Shown in pieces: positions 9,010 through 18,046 of a stretch of DNA of 64,000 nucleotides (position 1 is its first letter; every line of letters starts with the position of its first letter). A model generated the notes under the pieces. It was not told where the DNA came from. It made no database searches and saw nothing but the letters and a program-made list of their open reading frames with translations. Source of the DNA: Oscillospiraceae bacterium (GTDB lineage Bacteria > Bacillota > Clostridia > Oscillospirales > Acutalibacteraceae); NCBI GenBank assembly GCA_015066525.1, contig SVOG01000042.1, positions 1 to 64,000 on the forward strand. The letters are read 5' to 3'. The position numbers and the translations under genes were made by a program.

Positions 9010-9858
9010 TTAGATATCGACTGTGAACTCGTAGCCCTGCTTGCGAATATCGTCAATCGCATCGCCGAGAATATCGGCGTTTGTCTTGCTGACGGCGTGG
9101 AGCAGGATAATTTCGCCCGGGTGGGTGCTCTCGGTAATATGCCTGAGCGCCTCCGCCTCGTCGGGCTGGCTTTCCGGCTCCCAATCGGCATAGGCAAACG
9201 ACCAGAACACGCTCGTGTAACCGAGGTCTCGCAGGATGCCGAGGCTCTGCTCGGAGAACTCGCCCTTCGGGAAACGGAAATAACTCATTGTATAATTATG
9301 CTTTTCTTTGAGATAGTCGTGGAGGAAGCGCACCTCCTCCTTCGCCGTGGAGACATCCAGCTCGTCCATCGCGTAGTGGTGATACGAGTGATTGCCGACG
9401 ATATGCCCCTCTTTAATCATCCGCTCAATCAGGGCGCTGTTTGAGGCGGCGAAGTCGTAGGTCACAAAGAAAATCGCCTTGACATTCTTTTCCTTCAATG
9501 TGTCGAGAATGCTTGGAGTAAAGCCATTTTCATACCCTTCGTCAAAGGTGAGACACACACTCTTTTCCTCACTCAGAAGCCACCGTGCCTCGAGGTCGAA
9601 GTAATTACTTTGCAGTTGGAGCGGCTCGCTCGGCTGCTTATGGTCGACGATGTTGCCGGGGCCCCATATCACCTTCTGCGTGGACATCGCCTCGACGCCC
9701 GCCACCGCCTCCGCCGTCGGCTCGGTCGCGGTATCGTCCGTCGTTTGTTCCTCCGTCGTTGTCTCAGAAATATTACTTTCCGTATTATCCGTGCCCACCT
9801 TTACCGTACATCCGCAGAGCAGCGCCAGGCAAAGGAGGGACAGCAAAAACTTTTTCAA
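9010..9858 (-). CDS. pdaA: PdaA-like polysaccharide deacetylase lipoprotein
   Basis: A NodB-fold carbohydrate esterase, 282 aa. B. subtilis PdaA deacetylates N-acetylmuramic acid as a step towards the muramic delta-lactam of spore cortex. NodB motifs are in order: TFDEGYENGFT, HSYHHYAM (metal His pair), FRFPKGEFSE, VFWSFAYADW and ILLHAVSKTNAD. The C-terminal HPGEIILLHAVS...KQGYEF block resembles PdaA rather than generic chitin deacetylases. The N-terminus is a lipoprotein signal, LLSLLCLALLCGC with Cys17 as the lipidation site, followed by a Thr/Glu-rich linker. Start choice: TTG at 9858, with AAGGAGG 8 nt upstream; upstream ATGs lack this. The Shine-Dalgarno is sequestered in a hairpin (see separate entry). 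Whether it acts in spore cortex or vegetative wall is not shown by the sequence. Confidence 0.78.
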   Translation of the reverse strand: MKKFLLSLLCLALLCGCTVKVGTDNTESNISETTTEEQTTDDTATEPTAEAVAGVEAMSTQKVIWGPGNIVDHKQPSEPLQLQSNYFDLEARWLLSEEKSVCLTFDEGYENGFTPSILDTLKEKNVKAIFFVTYDFAASNSALIERMIKEGHIVGNHSYHHYAMDELDVSTAKEEVRFLHDYLKEKHNYTMSYFRFPKGEFSEQSLGILRDLGYTSVFWSFAYADWEPESQPDEAEALRHITESTHPGEIILLHAVSKTNADILGDAIDDIRKQGYEFTVDI

Positions 9859-9864
9859 AATAAA

Positions 9865-9901
9865 AACCTCCTTCATCCATATTGTTTGAAAAAAGGAGGT
9901 T
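9865..9901 (-). promoter_or_regulatory. Hairpin masking the deacetylase ribosome-binding site
   Basis: On the minus strand AACCTCCTT, a 19-nt loop and AAGGAGGTT form a perfect 9-bp stem whose 3' arm is the Shine-Dalgarno sequence of the TTG-initiated deacetylase gene. A T-rich tract (TTTATTTT) follows. It could lower translation, act as an attenuator/terminator after prfB, or both. Confidence 0.55.
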
Positions 9902-9916
9902 ATCATTGATGTAAAA

Positions 9917-11032
9917 TTAATCCGCGTTTTCGATGCTCTTCATCTTCAGATACGCATTGATAAAGCCGTCGAGGTCGCCGTCCATCACCGCGGTAATATT
10001 TCCCATTTCAAAATTCGTGCGGTGGTCCTTTACCATCGTGTAGGGCATAAAGACATAGGAGCGAATCTGGGAGCCCCAGGCGATTTCCTTCTGGTCGCCC
10101 TTAATATCCTCGATTTTCTCGAGGTTTTCGCGCTCTTTGATTTCGACAAGTTTCGACTTGAGCATACGCATCGCGACCTCGCGGTTCTGATGCTGGCTGC
10201 GCTCAATCTGGCAGGAGACGACAATGCCCGTCGGCACATGGGTCAATCGGACGGCTGATGAGGTCTTATTGACCTTCTGTCCGCCCGCGCCCGAGGCACG
10301 GTACACATCCATCTTAATATCCTCTTCGCGGATTTCGACATCGACATCGTCATTGATTTCGGGCATAACCTCAAGTGAGGCAAACGAGGTGTGGCGTCTG
10401 CCCGACGAGTCAAACGGCGACACACGCACGAGGCGGTGAATACCCATTTCGCCGTGAAGATAACCGTACGCATTCTCACCCTCAATCAGAATCGTGGCGC
10501 TCTTAATACCCGCGACATCGCCGTCGAGATAGTCGAGCGTCGACACCTTATAGCCGTGGCGCTCGCCCCAGCGGGTATACATACGAAACAGCATTTCCGC
10601 CCAGTCCTGCGCCTCGGTGCCGCCGGCACCTGCGTGGAAGGTCAGAATCGCGTTATTATCATCAAATTCGCCGCTGAGAAGCGTGGAAAGCGTCAGGCTC
10701 TCAATTCTCTTTTCAATATCCTCGACGGACGCGGTGCAGTCCCCGAGAAGGTCGGCGTCGCCCTCTTCGTCGGCAAGTTCAATCATCACCATCGCGTCGT
10801 CATAATCATTCTTCAGTCCTTCGTAGGACTGTACCTTTGCTTTGAGCGAGCCAATCTTTTGCATCACCTTCTGGCTGTTTTCCATATCGTCCCAGAAGTC
10901 CGGCTTTGCGCTCTCGGCTTCAAGCGAGGCAATCTCTTCCTTAACGGAATCAATATTCAGTGCTTCCTTCAGATTGCCGATTGGCTGCTCGCTCTCGGCA
11001 AGGCGTTGCCTGAGTTCTTCATATTCTAACAT
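9917..11032 (-). CDS. prfB: Peptide chain release factor 2, without programmed frameshift
   Basis: RF2, 371 aa, which recognises UGA and UAA stop codons and triggers peptide release on the ribosome. The anticodon-like SPFDSSGRRHTS block, the GGQ catalytic motif (SGAGGQKVNKTSS) and the IRSYVFMPYTMVKDHRT C-terminus are all present. In most bacteria prfB has an in-frame UGA near codon 25 read through by +1 frameshifting. Here the region GNLKEALNIDSVKEEI is continuous in one frame, so the autoregulatory frameshift is absent. A good promoter sits upstream, divergent from the zinc-ribbon protein gene. Confidence 0.95.
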   Translation of the reverse strand: MLEYEELRQRLAESEQPIGNLKEALNIDSVKEEIASLEAESAKPDFWDDMENSQKVMQKIGSLKAKVQSYEGLKNDYDDAMVMIELADEEGDADLLGDCTASVEDIEKRIESLTLSTLLSGEFDDNNAILTFHAGAGGTEAQDWAEMLFRMYTRWGERHGYKVSTLDYLDGDVAGIKSATILIEGENAYGYLHGEMGIHRLVRVSPFDSSGRRHTSFASLEVMPEINDDVDVEIREEDIKMDVYRASGAGGQKVNKTSSAVRLTHVPTGIVVSCQIERSQHQNREVAMRMLKSKLVEIKERENLEKIEDIKGDQKEIAWGSQIRSYVFMPYTMVKDHRTNFEMGNITAVMDGDLDGFINAYLKMKSIENAD

Positions 11033-11059
11033 AATGTTCTCCCCATAATCTTTTTAATG

Positions 11060-11088
11060 ATTATATAGCAGATTGTAAGATTTTTCAA
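11060..11088 (-). promoter_or_regulatory. Promoter of prfB
   Basis: TTGAAA, a 17-bp spacer and TATAAT on the minus strand, 28 bp before the prfB start codon. It lies back-to-back with the plus-strand promoter at 11099. Confidence 0.7.
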
Positions 11089-11098
11089 GTTCTTAATA

Positions 11099-11127
11099 TT
11101 GATTTTTCTCTGTTTTATCAGTATAAT
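11099..11127 (+). promoter_or_regulatory. Promoter of the galU-tadA gene run
   Basis: TTGATT, a 17-bp spacer and TATAAT, 40 bp upstream of the ATG at 11168. It probably serves the closely spaced genes from 11168 to 15167. Confidence 0.7.
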
Positions 11128-11167
11128 AGAAATGATATATCTTTACGATGAAAAGAAGGAGGTCATT

Positions 11168-12133
11168 ATGCCTTTACTCGAAGGAATCCAATGCCCCGTG
11201 TGCGGCGCGGAATTTGCCGAGGGCGACGACGTCGTCTACTGCCCCGACTGTGGCACCCCGCACCACAGGGAATGCTATAAAATGGCAGGACACTGCGTCA
11301 ACGCAGGACTGCACCACACCGGTTATAATTTCTACGACGATAAAATTGCACCGAAAAAAGAAGAACAGCCGGAAAAACCCGTCGGCATCTTCACCCCGCA
11401 GGCGCAGGAGAAGCAGACGGAGGGCGAAACACCGTTTTCGGGAATGTTCGCGCCCATACAGCCCGAGGTTTACACGGAGTACGAGGGCGACAGTATCGAC
11501 GGCATCAGTACAAAGGACTATGCCGCGGCGGTGAATTCCAACGCCTCGCGTTTCATTCCGCTTTTCAAAGCGTTTGATAAGAAGGAGCGCAAAACCTCCT
11601 GGAACTGGGGCGCCTTTATCTTCGGCCCGTACTATCTGCTGTTTCGCAAAATGTACTCGCAGGGCATCGGACTGATTTGTATTCAGACCGTCATCAACTA
11701 TCTCGGCGGTTACTTCATCGCACTCAAAGCGCCGAAATTCAACACGGCAATGCAGACACTGATGGCATCCTCGGGCAAGGGCGGATTCAAGATGGAAGAC
11801 ATCCAGGCTGCCGCAACCGCGAGCGACGCGCAGATTGCCGCAAACATCACGATGATTGTGTTTGCTGCCTATATTATTATTCGCATTCTGACAGCACTTT
11901 TTGCGGACAAATTCTATTTTACGACAATTAAAAACCTCGTCAAAAATGTCAACGACAAGATTCGCGACGGCGCCACCTTTTCTGCCGCACCCGGTATGAT
12001 GGTACAGCCGATGCAGAATCTTGACAGCGACCAGATGAAATATCTCTACCTCGCACGGCGCGGCGGCGCGTCCTTTATGGCGCCGCTGATGGCGTATCTG
12101 GCGCTGAGTTTGATTCAAATGTTTTTGCAATAA
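11168..12133 (+). CDS. Zinc-ribbon/RING-like plus DUF2628-type membrane protein
   Basis: A 321-aa protein with no assigned function. The N-terminus carries a treble-clef/RING-like zinc module (CPVCGAEF, then CPDCGTPHHRECY, then GHC) within residues 9-46. A Pro/Glu-rich linker follows. From about residue 160 comes the segment SWNWGAFIFGPYYLLFRKMY, typical of the DUF2628 family, with about three to four transmembrane helices after it. The ATG at 11168 has AAGGAGG 6 nt upstream and is chosen over the ORF-track start 23 codons earlier. The combination of a bacterial RING-like domain with DUF2628 recurs in clostridia. A role in membrane protein handling or sensing is possible but not shown. Confidence 0.75.
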   Translation: MPLLEGIQCPVCGAEFAEGDDVVYCPDCGTPHHRECYKMAGHCVNAGLHHTGYNFYDDKIAPKKEEQPEKPVGIFTPQAQEKQTEGETPFSGMFAPIQPEVYTEYEGDSIDGISTKDYAAAVNSNASRFIPLFKAFDKKERKTSWNWGAFIFGPYYLLFRKMYSQGIGLICIQTVINYLGGYFIALKAPKFNTAMQTLMASSGKGGFKMEDIQAAATASDAQIAANITMIVFAAYIIIRILTALFADKFYFTTIKNLVKNVNDKIRDGATFSAAPGMMVQPMQNLDSDQMKYLYLARRGGASFMAPLMAYLALSLIQMFLQ

Positions 12134-12163
12134 TCACCGCATATCAATATAAGGAGTAAAATT

Positions 12164-13030
12164 ATGAAAATCAGAAAAGCAATTATCCCTGCCGCGGGGC
12201 TTGGCACAAGAGTGCTCCCCGCCTCCAAGGCAGTTCCGAAGGAAATGCTCAACATCGTGGATAAACCCGCCATTCAGTACATTGTGGAAGAGGCGTTTAA
12301 CAGCGGTATTGAAGAAATATTAATCATCACCAACCGCGGTAAGGGCGCTATCGAGGACCATTTCGACCACGCCTATGAACTCGAAACCAAGCTCGCGGGC
12401 AATCCGTCGAAGGCGGAAATACTCAAAGATGTAGCAAAGCCTGCCAATCTCGGCAATATCTACTTTTTGCGTCAAAAAGTAACGGGCGGTCTCGGTCACG
12501 CCGTCCTCTGTGCAAAGGGATTTGTCGGAAACGAGCCGTTTGCCATTCTCTACGGCGACGATGTGATTATTTCCGAAACCCCGGTTACGAAGCAGCTTAT
12601 CGACGCCTACGAAAAATACGGCAAGGGTGCCGTCGGCGTCAAGGAAGTACCCGATGCGGACATCGTGAAATATTGCTCGCTGAATGTCAAGCACCTCGAA
12701 GGAAACTGTTACGAATGCGACGATATGATTGAAAAGCCGAAAAAAGAAGAAATTATGAGCAATTTCTCCATTCTCGGCAGAGTTGTTATGCCGCCCGAAA
12801 TCTTTGACATTCTCGAAGAGACGGAAAACGGTGCAGGCGGCGAGCTCCAGCTCACTGACGCGATGAAAACCCTCGCCGAAAAAGAGGGCGTCATTGCCGT
12901 GGACTACGAGGGCACGCGCTACGATATGGGCAATAAACTCGGCATCCTCAAAGCAAATATCGAGGTGGGTCTCAACCATCCCGAAGTCAAAGACGAACTC
13001 AGAGAATATCTGAAAAACCTCGATATTTAG
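12164..13030 (+). CDS. galU: UTP-glucose-1-phosphate uridylyltransferase
   Basis: A 288-aa cytosolic enzyme making UDP-glucose from UTP and glucose-1-phosphate, a precursor for surface glycans and glycolipids. The nucleotidyltransferase signature AIIPAAGLGTRVLPASKAVPKEM is at the N-terminus. The metal/sugar motifs ILYGDDV and GAGGELQLTDAM are present, and the length is that of bacterial GalU. AAGGAG is placed well upstream of the ATG. It could feed the polysaccharide locus at 24-36 kb, which has no nucleotide-sugar genes of its own. The next gene starts 9 bp after its stop. Confidence 0.94.
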   Translation: MKIRKAIIPAAGLGTRVLPASKAVPKEMLNIVDKPAIQYIVEEAFNSGIEEILIITNRGKGAIEDHFDHAYELETKLAGNPSKAEILKDVAKPANLGNIYFLRQKVTGGLGHAVLCAKGFVGNEPFAILYGDDVIISETPVTKQLIDAYEKYGKGAVGVKEVPDADIVKYCSLNVKHLEGNCYECDDMIEKPKKEEIMSNFSILGRVVMPPEIFDILEETENGAGGELQLTDAMKTLAEKEGVIAVDYEGTRYDMGNKLGILKANIEVGLNHPEVKDELREYLKNLDI

Positions 13031-13039
13031 GAAAATACT

Positions 13040-13672
13040 ATGATTAAGATTGAAAGAACAAGCGTTATGAATTTCGATAACGCTATGCGCGGAGCAAGAA
13101 ATCCGCTCAATTCCTGGGGCAGGTACGATTCGTACTACGACGACGAGGGCAACTTCGTATTTGGTGAAAACGACCTCAGCCTCGCAAAGAGGCTCTGCAA
13201 AGCCGGCACCGACCACAGAAAATTCATCAGAATGATTATGGTCAGCGTGGATGTCACCGCGCCGATGTACTGGTGGAAAGAGTACGACACATATAAGGTT
13301 GCGACGGTGGCGAATTCCACCTCGACCATGCACAAGATTACATCCAAACCCTTCGAACTCTCGGACTTCTCGGTTGACCATATGAACGACGAGGGCATCA
13401 AGGCGATGGAGGCGGTCATCGAAACGCTCGAAAAGCTCCGCCTCGAATACCTCGAAACGAAGGATAAGACAATATGGTACACGATTATCCAGCTCCTCCC
13501 GAGCTCCTACAACCAGATGAGGACCTGCACGCTCAATTATGAGACGCTTTGCAGCATCTACTACGCACGCAGAAATCACAAGCTCGACGAATGGCACACC
13601 TACTGCGACTGGATTCTCGGCCTGCCGTATTTCAAAGAATTTTTCTTACAAGAGGAAGAAAACGAAACATGA
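13040..13672 (+). CDS. Conserved-looking protein of unknown function
   Basis: A 210-aa soluble protein I do not recognise with certainty. It has no signal peptide or membrane segment. A striking central block is rich in aromatic and Ser/Thr residues (APMYWWKEYDTYKV, then ANSTSTMHKI), followed by an acidic helix-rich half with EWHTYCDWIL near the C-terminus. The layout loosely recalls flavin-dependent thymidylate synthase-like proteins (an aromatic-charged stretch followed by a Ser/Thr loop), but the canonical ThyX RHR motif is absent, so I do not assign that function. It sits between galU and a CPBP protease gene, and its stop overlaps the next start by 4 bp (ATGA). That overlap argues it is a real gene. 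Confidence 0.75.
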   Translation: MIKIERTSVMNFDNAMRGARNPLNSWGRYDSYYDDEGNFVFGENDLSLAKRLCKAGTDHRKFIRMIMVSVDVTAPMYWWKEYDTYKVATVANSTSTMHKITSKPFELSDFSVDHMNDEGIKAMEAVIETLEKLRLEYLETKDKTIWYTIIQLLPSSYNQMRTCTLNYETLCSIYYARRNHKLDEWHTYCDWILGLPYFKEFFLQEEENET

Positions 13673-14727
13673 ATCAAAACTCCTACCACTATCCACCGCA
13701 GCAAAACGGTATCTATTACCACCCGCAGCAGCCTCAGCAACCGCAGCAATATTTACTGCAACAACAGATAAAGCGGGATAAAGCGCACGAAATGACCGAA
13801 ATTCTCACCGCAGGACTTGCACTCGGCGCCGCGTTGATTGCGACCCTGGTGCTCCAGGTAATCGGCGTATCATTCCTACAGTTGTCGGGTAAGTATGAAC
13901 TGTTTGAAAAATCGTTTTTATTTCAGCACTCGGCGAATATTATCATTGTCGATGTCATCGGGTTGATTATCCCCTTCGCCGTGATGTCGTTGCTGCTGAA
14001 AAACCGCTATACCACCCCCGTCATCCCGCGCGAAAAGGTAAAATTCGGTGTGACAGTCTCGTGGGTGGGCGTCGGACTTGCCATTTGTATGGGCGCCAAC
14101 TTCCTGACAAATTTCGTCATTCAGGTGTTTAAGCAGTTCGGCTACGAGCTAACGCAATTTGAGACGCTCAAACCGAATTCGGTTTTTGAGTGTATTCTGA
14201 TGATATTCTCCACCGCGATTGTACCCGCAATCTGCGAGGAATTCGCGATGCGCTGCACCGCGCTCGGCGCGCTGAGAAAACACGGCAAGGCATTTGCCGT
14301 CGTAGCGGTCAGCATCGTATTCGGTCTGCTGCACGGCAACGTGATTCAGTTTGTATTCGCTTTTATCATCGGACTGATTCTCGGCTATGTCACCATTGTG
14401 ACGGACAGCGTTATTCCCGCGATGTTCATCCATGGACTCAATAACGGCCTCTCCGTATTCCAGGACATTCTGGCGTATGCCATCAACAGCAAAAATACGC
14501 AGGACCTTATTGTCAGCATTGTAATGATTGCTTATATTGCTGCCGGGGTCGGCGGACTCATCTATCTGCTCGTAACGAAACAGTTTTTGCCAAAGAAGGA
14601 AGTAAAGCAGCCGAAGCCGTATAAAATTCATTTTTTGAGGAAATTAGTGCTGCTGATACCCGGGCTCATTCTTCCGTTTGCCATCCTGATTTATCTCACT
14701 TCTAAGACCATCGTACCGATATCGTAA
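13669..14727 (+). CDS. CPBP family intramembrane metalloprotease
   Basis: A 352-aa polytopic membrane protein of the CPBP/CAAX-protease (Rce1-like) family. The first 45 residues are a cytosolic tail very rich in Gln, Pro and Tyr, followed by about eight transmembrane helices. The catalytic pattern is complete: EEFAMR (paired Glu and Arg), then FGLLHGN, then HGLNNG. Substrates are unknown; family members process membrane-anchored peptides or prenylated proteins. The true start is ATG 13669, overlapping the preceding stop, not the ORF-track start 40 codons upstream. Its stop overlaps the tadA start (TAATG). Confidence 0.87.
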   Translation: MNQNSYHYPPQQNGIYYHPQQPQQPQQYLLQQQIKRDKAHEMTEILTAGLALGAALIATLVLQVIGVSFLQLSGKYELFEKSFLFQHSANIIIVDVIGLIIPFAVMSLLLKNRYTTPVIPREKVKFGVTVSWVGVGLAICMGANFLTNFVIQVFKQFGYELTQFETLKPNSVFECILMIFSTAIVPAICEEFAMRCTALGALRKHGKAFAVVAVSIVFGLLHGNVIQFVFAFIIGLILGYVTIVTDSVIPAMFIHGLNNGLSVFQDILAYAINSKNTQDLIVSIVMIAYIAAGVGGLIYLLVTKQFLPKKEVKQPKPYKIHFLRKLVLLIPGLILPFAILIYLTSKTIVPIS

Positions 14728-15167
14728 TGGAAAATAAGTATATGCGACGCGCGCTCACACTTGCCGAAGAATGCCAAAGCATCGGCGAGGTACCCGTGGG
14801 CGCAGTCATCGTCAGAAACGGCGAGATTATCGCCGAAGGTACCAACCGCAGAGAAACCGACAAAACCGCCCTCGGTCACGCCGAAATCGAGGCGATTCAA
14901 AACGCTTGCCGTGCGCTGGGAGGATGGCGGCTCGACGACTGCGATTTATATGTCACGCTTGAGCCGTGCCCGATGTGCGCCGGCGCCATTATCAACGCAC
15001 GGATAAAGACCGTGTATTTCGGCGCCTACGACAGCAAGGCAGGCTCCTTCGGCTCCGTGGAGGATTTCAGCCGCTTCAAGTATCCCTACACGCCCGAAAT
15101 TATCGGCGGCGTAATGGAAAAAGAATGTGAAAAAATCCTCACGGAATTTTTCAGAAAACTAAGATAA
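14727..15167 (+). CDS. tadA: tRNA-specific adenosine deaminase
   Basis: A 146-aa zinc deaminase that converts A34 to inosine in the anticodon wobble position of tRNA-Arg(ACG). The active-site motifs are HAE (GHAEIEAI, about residues 52-59) and PCPMCAGA for zinc binding and catalysis. The protein has the short length and C-terminal FFRKLR tail usual for TadA rather than cytidine deaminases. It is the last gene of the run begun at 11168 and is followed by a bidirectional terminator. Confidence 0.93.
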   Translation: MENKYMRRALTLAEECQSIGEVPVGAVIVRNGEIIAEGTNRRETDKTALGHAEIEAIQNACRALGGWRLDDCDLYVTLEPCPMCAGAIINARIKTVYFGAYDSKAGSFGSVEDFSRFKYPYTPEIIGGVMEKECEKILTEFFRKLR

Positions 15168-15170
15168 AAT

Positions 15171-15202
15171 AATCCCCCGACTGAGTCGGGGGATTTCATA
15201 TT
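15171..15202. terminator. Bidirectional terminator between tadA and leuB
   Basis: AATCCCCCGAC and GTCGGGGGATT form an 11-bp stem with a 3-nt loop. T-rich tracts lie on both sides, so it can end both the plus-strand tadA transcript and the minus-strand leuAB transcript. Confidence 0.85.
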
Positions 15203-15203
15203 T

Positions 15204-16274
15204 TTATAAGAGTTCTGCAACGAGGTCGCCCATCTCAGAGGTTGTTACAGCCTCAAAACCGTCCTCGTAAATATCGGGGGTGCGCGCCTTGGTGAGAGCG
15301 GCGTCAACAGCCTTTTCAATGGCGTCGGCTGCCTCGCTTTCGCCGAAGGTGTAGCGCAGCATCATCGCGCCGGAGAGGATGGTCGCAAGCGGGTTTGCCT
15401 TACCCTGTCCCGCGATATCCGGAGCGGAGCCGTGAATCGGCTCATAGAGTCCGAAGGTGCCCTCGGCAAGCGACGCGGACGCAAGCATACCGATGGAGCC
15501 GCTAATCATCGACGCCTCGTCGGAGAGGATGTCGCCGAAGATGTTGGAGGTGACGATGGTGTCGAACTGATTGGGATTGCGCACAAGCTGCATCGCGCAG
15601 TTATCGACATACATATAGGAAACCTCTACCTCGGGATAATCCTTCGCGGTCTCCTCCATCACCTTGCGCCAGAGACGTGAGGAATCGAGGACATTCGCCT
15701 TGTCGACACAGGTCAGTCGCTTCTCACGCTTCATCGCGTACTCGAAGCCCGCTTTAACGATGCGCTTAATCTCAGGGTAGGTGTAGCGCTCCGTGTCAAA
15801 GGCGCCGACCACGCCGTTTTCCTCGTAAGTGCCGCGGTCGCCGAAATAGATACCGCCGGTGAGCTCACGCACGATGAGAATATCCAGTCCGTCGCCGATG
15901 ATTTCCTCCTTAATTGGGGAGGCGCTCTTCAGCGGCGCAAAAATCTTCGCCGGGCGAAGGTTTGCAAAAAGACCTAAATCCTCGCGAATCGCAAGCAGTC
16001 CCTTCTCAGGGCGGTTGTTACCCGGCTGGCTGTCCCATTTCGGTCCGCCCACTGCGCCGAGCAGAACGGCATCCGATGCCTTGCACGCGTCCGCCGTTTC
16101 CTGCGGATAGGGTACTCCCGTCTCGTCAATCGCGCAGCCGCCGAGCAGCTGATAGTTATAATCGAAATGAAAGCCGAATTTCTCACCCGCTTTGTCGAGT
16201 ACTTTAATTGTCTCGTCAACAATTTCGGGTCCGATTCCGTCGCCTTTTAATACGGTAATATGATAATTCTTCAT
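15204..16274 (-). CDS. leuB: 3-isopropylmalate dehydrogenase
   Basis: A 356-aa NAD-dependent dehydrogenase that oxidises and decarboxylates 3-isopropylmalate to 2-oxoisocaproate in leucine synthesis. Signatures are the N-terminal [11 protein letters not shown], the arginine-bearing substrate loop ENLRPAKIF-type (here [11 protein letters not shown]), the [10 protein letters not shown] loop, the lysine/tyrosine pair [12 protein letters not shown] and the Mg-binding [13 protein letters not shown]. It lies 11 bp downstream of leuA and so falls under the same T-box control. leuC and leuD are not in this window. Confidence 0.95.
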   Translation of the reverse strand: MKNYHITVLKGDGIGPEIVDETIKVLDKAGEKFGFHFDYNYQLLGGCAIDETGVPYPQETADACKASDAVLLGAVGGPKWDSQPGNNRPEKGLLAIREDLGLFANLRPAKIFAPLKSASPIKEEIIGDGLDILIVRELTGGIYFGDRGTYEENGVVGAFDTERYTYPEIKRIVKAGFEYAMKREKRLTCVDKANVLDSSRLWRKVMEETAKDYPEVEVSYMYVDNCAMQLVRNPNQFDTIVTSNIFGDILSDEASMISGSIGMLASASLAEGTFGLYEPIHGSAPDIAGQGKANPLATILSGAMMLRYTFGESEAADAIEKAVDAALTKARTPDIYEDGFEAVTTSEMGDLVAELL

Positions 16275-16285
16275 ACTAATCTCCT

Positions 16286-18022
16286 TTAGCAGATGTCAAA
16301 GATGCCGGGCATTGTGTCGTCGCGGTAGGTATCGGGCTGGTCGCGGTTAATCGCGCAGATTATACCCTTCATCGACGCATAACTGATATTATGGCTCACG
16401 CCGATGCCGAACACGTCCTTACCTTCAGGATTCTTAAGGTGGATATAACTGATTGCCTTCGAGTCGGAGCCGACGGCAATCGCGTGCTCGCTGTAATCAA
16501 TGAACTCGTAACCCGTTACGCCGATTGCCTGAATCGCGGTGAAAAATGCACCGATGGGTCCGCTGCCCTCACCCGAAATATTAACAGGCTCGCCGCCCTT
16601 ATAGGTAATCGTGCCTTCGAACTTAACCTTGGAAAGCTCCTCGTCCTCAACCTTCTCCTCATACACCTTATAGTTGCGGAGTTTATAAGGGCCTGCGACA
16701 TTGCGGTACTCCTTCTGGAAGAGGTCGAATACCTCGCCGGCAGAAAGCTCCGTGCCCTTCTCATCGCAAGCTTTCTGGACAACCGCACCGAACTCGGGGT
16801 GCATAGCCTTAGGCATCTTGATACCGTAATCATTGGCAAGAATAAACGCCGTGCCGCCCTTACCCGACTGCGAGTTGATGCGGATAATCGGCTCGTATTC
16901 TCTGCCGACATCGGCGGGGTCGATGGGAAGATACGGAACTTCCCACATATCCGTTTTGCTCTCCTCCATATACATCTTGCCCTTATTGATTGCATCCTGG
17001 TGGGAGCCGGAGAAAGCGGTGAATACGAGTTCGCCCGCATACGGATGACGGGGCGGGACCTCCATCTTCGTGCAGCGCTCGTAAACCTCGCGGATTTTAT
17101 TAATATCGTGGAAATCAAGCTCGGGGTCGACGCCCTGTGTCCACATATTCAGCGCAAGCGTCACAACATCGACATTACCCGTTCTCTCGCCGTTGCCGAA
17201 GAGTGTACCCTCGACACGGTCGGCGCCAGCCATCAATGCAAGTTCGGTAGCCGCAACGCCTTCGCCGCGGTCATTATGCGGATGAAGGGAAATAATCGCA
17301 GCCTCACGGTTTGGCAAATGGCGGCAGAAATACTCAATCTGGTCCGCATAGCCGTTCGGGGTAGAGCACTCGACAGTCGACGGCAGGTTGAGGATAATCG
17401 GATTTTCCTTCGTAATATGGAGTTCCTCCATCACCCGACGGCAAATCTCAACCGCATTGTCCATCTCCGTTCCCGTAAAGGACTCGGGAGAATACTCAAA
17501 GCGGATATTCATATCGGGATTATTCTTCTTCTCTTCCTCGGTGAGCTCGTAGATGAGCTTGGCGCCCTTAACCGCGATGTCGATAACGCCCTGCATATCG
17601 GTCTTAAATACGACTTTACGCTGGAGGGTCGAGGTGGAATTATAAAAATGCACGATGACATTCTTCGCGCCGTGGATCGCTTCAAATGTTTTCTTAATAA
17701 GATGGGGTCTTGCCTGTACGAGCACCTGAATCGTCACGTCGTCGGGGATGTAACCGCCGTCGATGAGGGTGCGCAGAATCTCATACTCGGTCTCGCTCGC
17801 CGAGGGGAAACCGACCTCAATCTCCTTAAATCCGACATCCACAAGCGTCCGGAAGAACTCGAGCTTTTCCTGCAGATTCATCGGGTCAACGAGTGCCTGA
17901 TTACCGTCGCGCAAATCGACCGAGCACCATATGGGCGCCTTGGTAATCACATTGTTCGGCCACTGTCTGTCCGGAATCTGAATCGGAGTAAACGGTGTGT
18001 ACTTTTCAAAACCTTTTTTCAT
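16286..18022 (-). CDS. leuA: 2-isopropylmalate synthase (long, LeuA2-type)
   Basis: A 578-aa enzyme that condenses acetyl-CoA with 2-oxoisovalerate, the first committed step to leucine. The start [17 protein letters not shown] and the catalytic block [19 protein letters not shown] mark the longer form typical of actinobacteria and some clostridia. HPHNDRGEG holds the metal-binding His pair, and the [10 protein letters not shown] loop follows. The C-terminal 130 residues form the LeuA allosteric domain ([16 protein letters not shown]), where leucine feedback normally binds. AAGGAG precedes the ATG at a normal distance. It is preceded by a leucine-type T-box leader. Confidence 0.95.
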   Translation of the reverse strand: MKKGFEKYTPFTPIQIPDRQWPNNVITKAPIWCSVDLRDGNQALVDPMNLQEKLEFFRTLVDVGFKEIEVGFPSASETEYEILRTLIDGGYIPDDVTIQVLVQARPHLIKKTFEAIHGAKNVIVHFYNSTSTLQRKVVFKTDMQGVIDIAVKGAKLIYELTEEEKKNNPDMNIRFEYSPESFTGTEMDNAVEICRRVMEELHITKENPIILNLPSTVECSTPNGYADQIEYFCRHLPNREAAIISLHPHNDRGEGVAATELALMAGADRVEGTLFGNGERTGNVDVVTLALNMWTQGVDPELDFHDINKIREVYERCTKMEVPPRHPYAGELVFTAFSGSHQDAINKGKMYMEESKTDMWEVPYLPIDPADVGREYEPIIRINSQSGKGGTAFILANDYGIKMPKAMHPEFGAVVQKACDEKGTELSAGEVFDLFQKEYRNVAGPYKLRNYKVYEEKVEDEELSKVKFEGTITYKGGEPVNISGEGSGPIGAFFTAIQAIGVTGYEFIDYSEHAIAVGSDSKAISYIHLKNPEGKDVFGIGVSHNISYASMKGIICAINRDQPDTYRDDTMPGIFDIC

Positions 18023-18046
18023 AATGTTCTCCTTCCTGTGCGGAGC

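Noticed and set aside
12320-13597. Minus-strand ORF of 425 aa opposite galU and the unknown gene
   Set aside because: It spans two real plus-strand genes and their intergenic gap, with no sign of a protein family.
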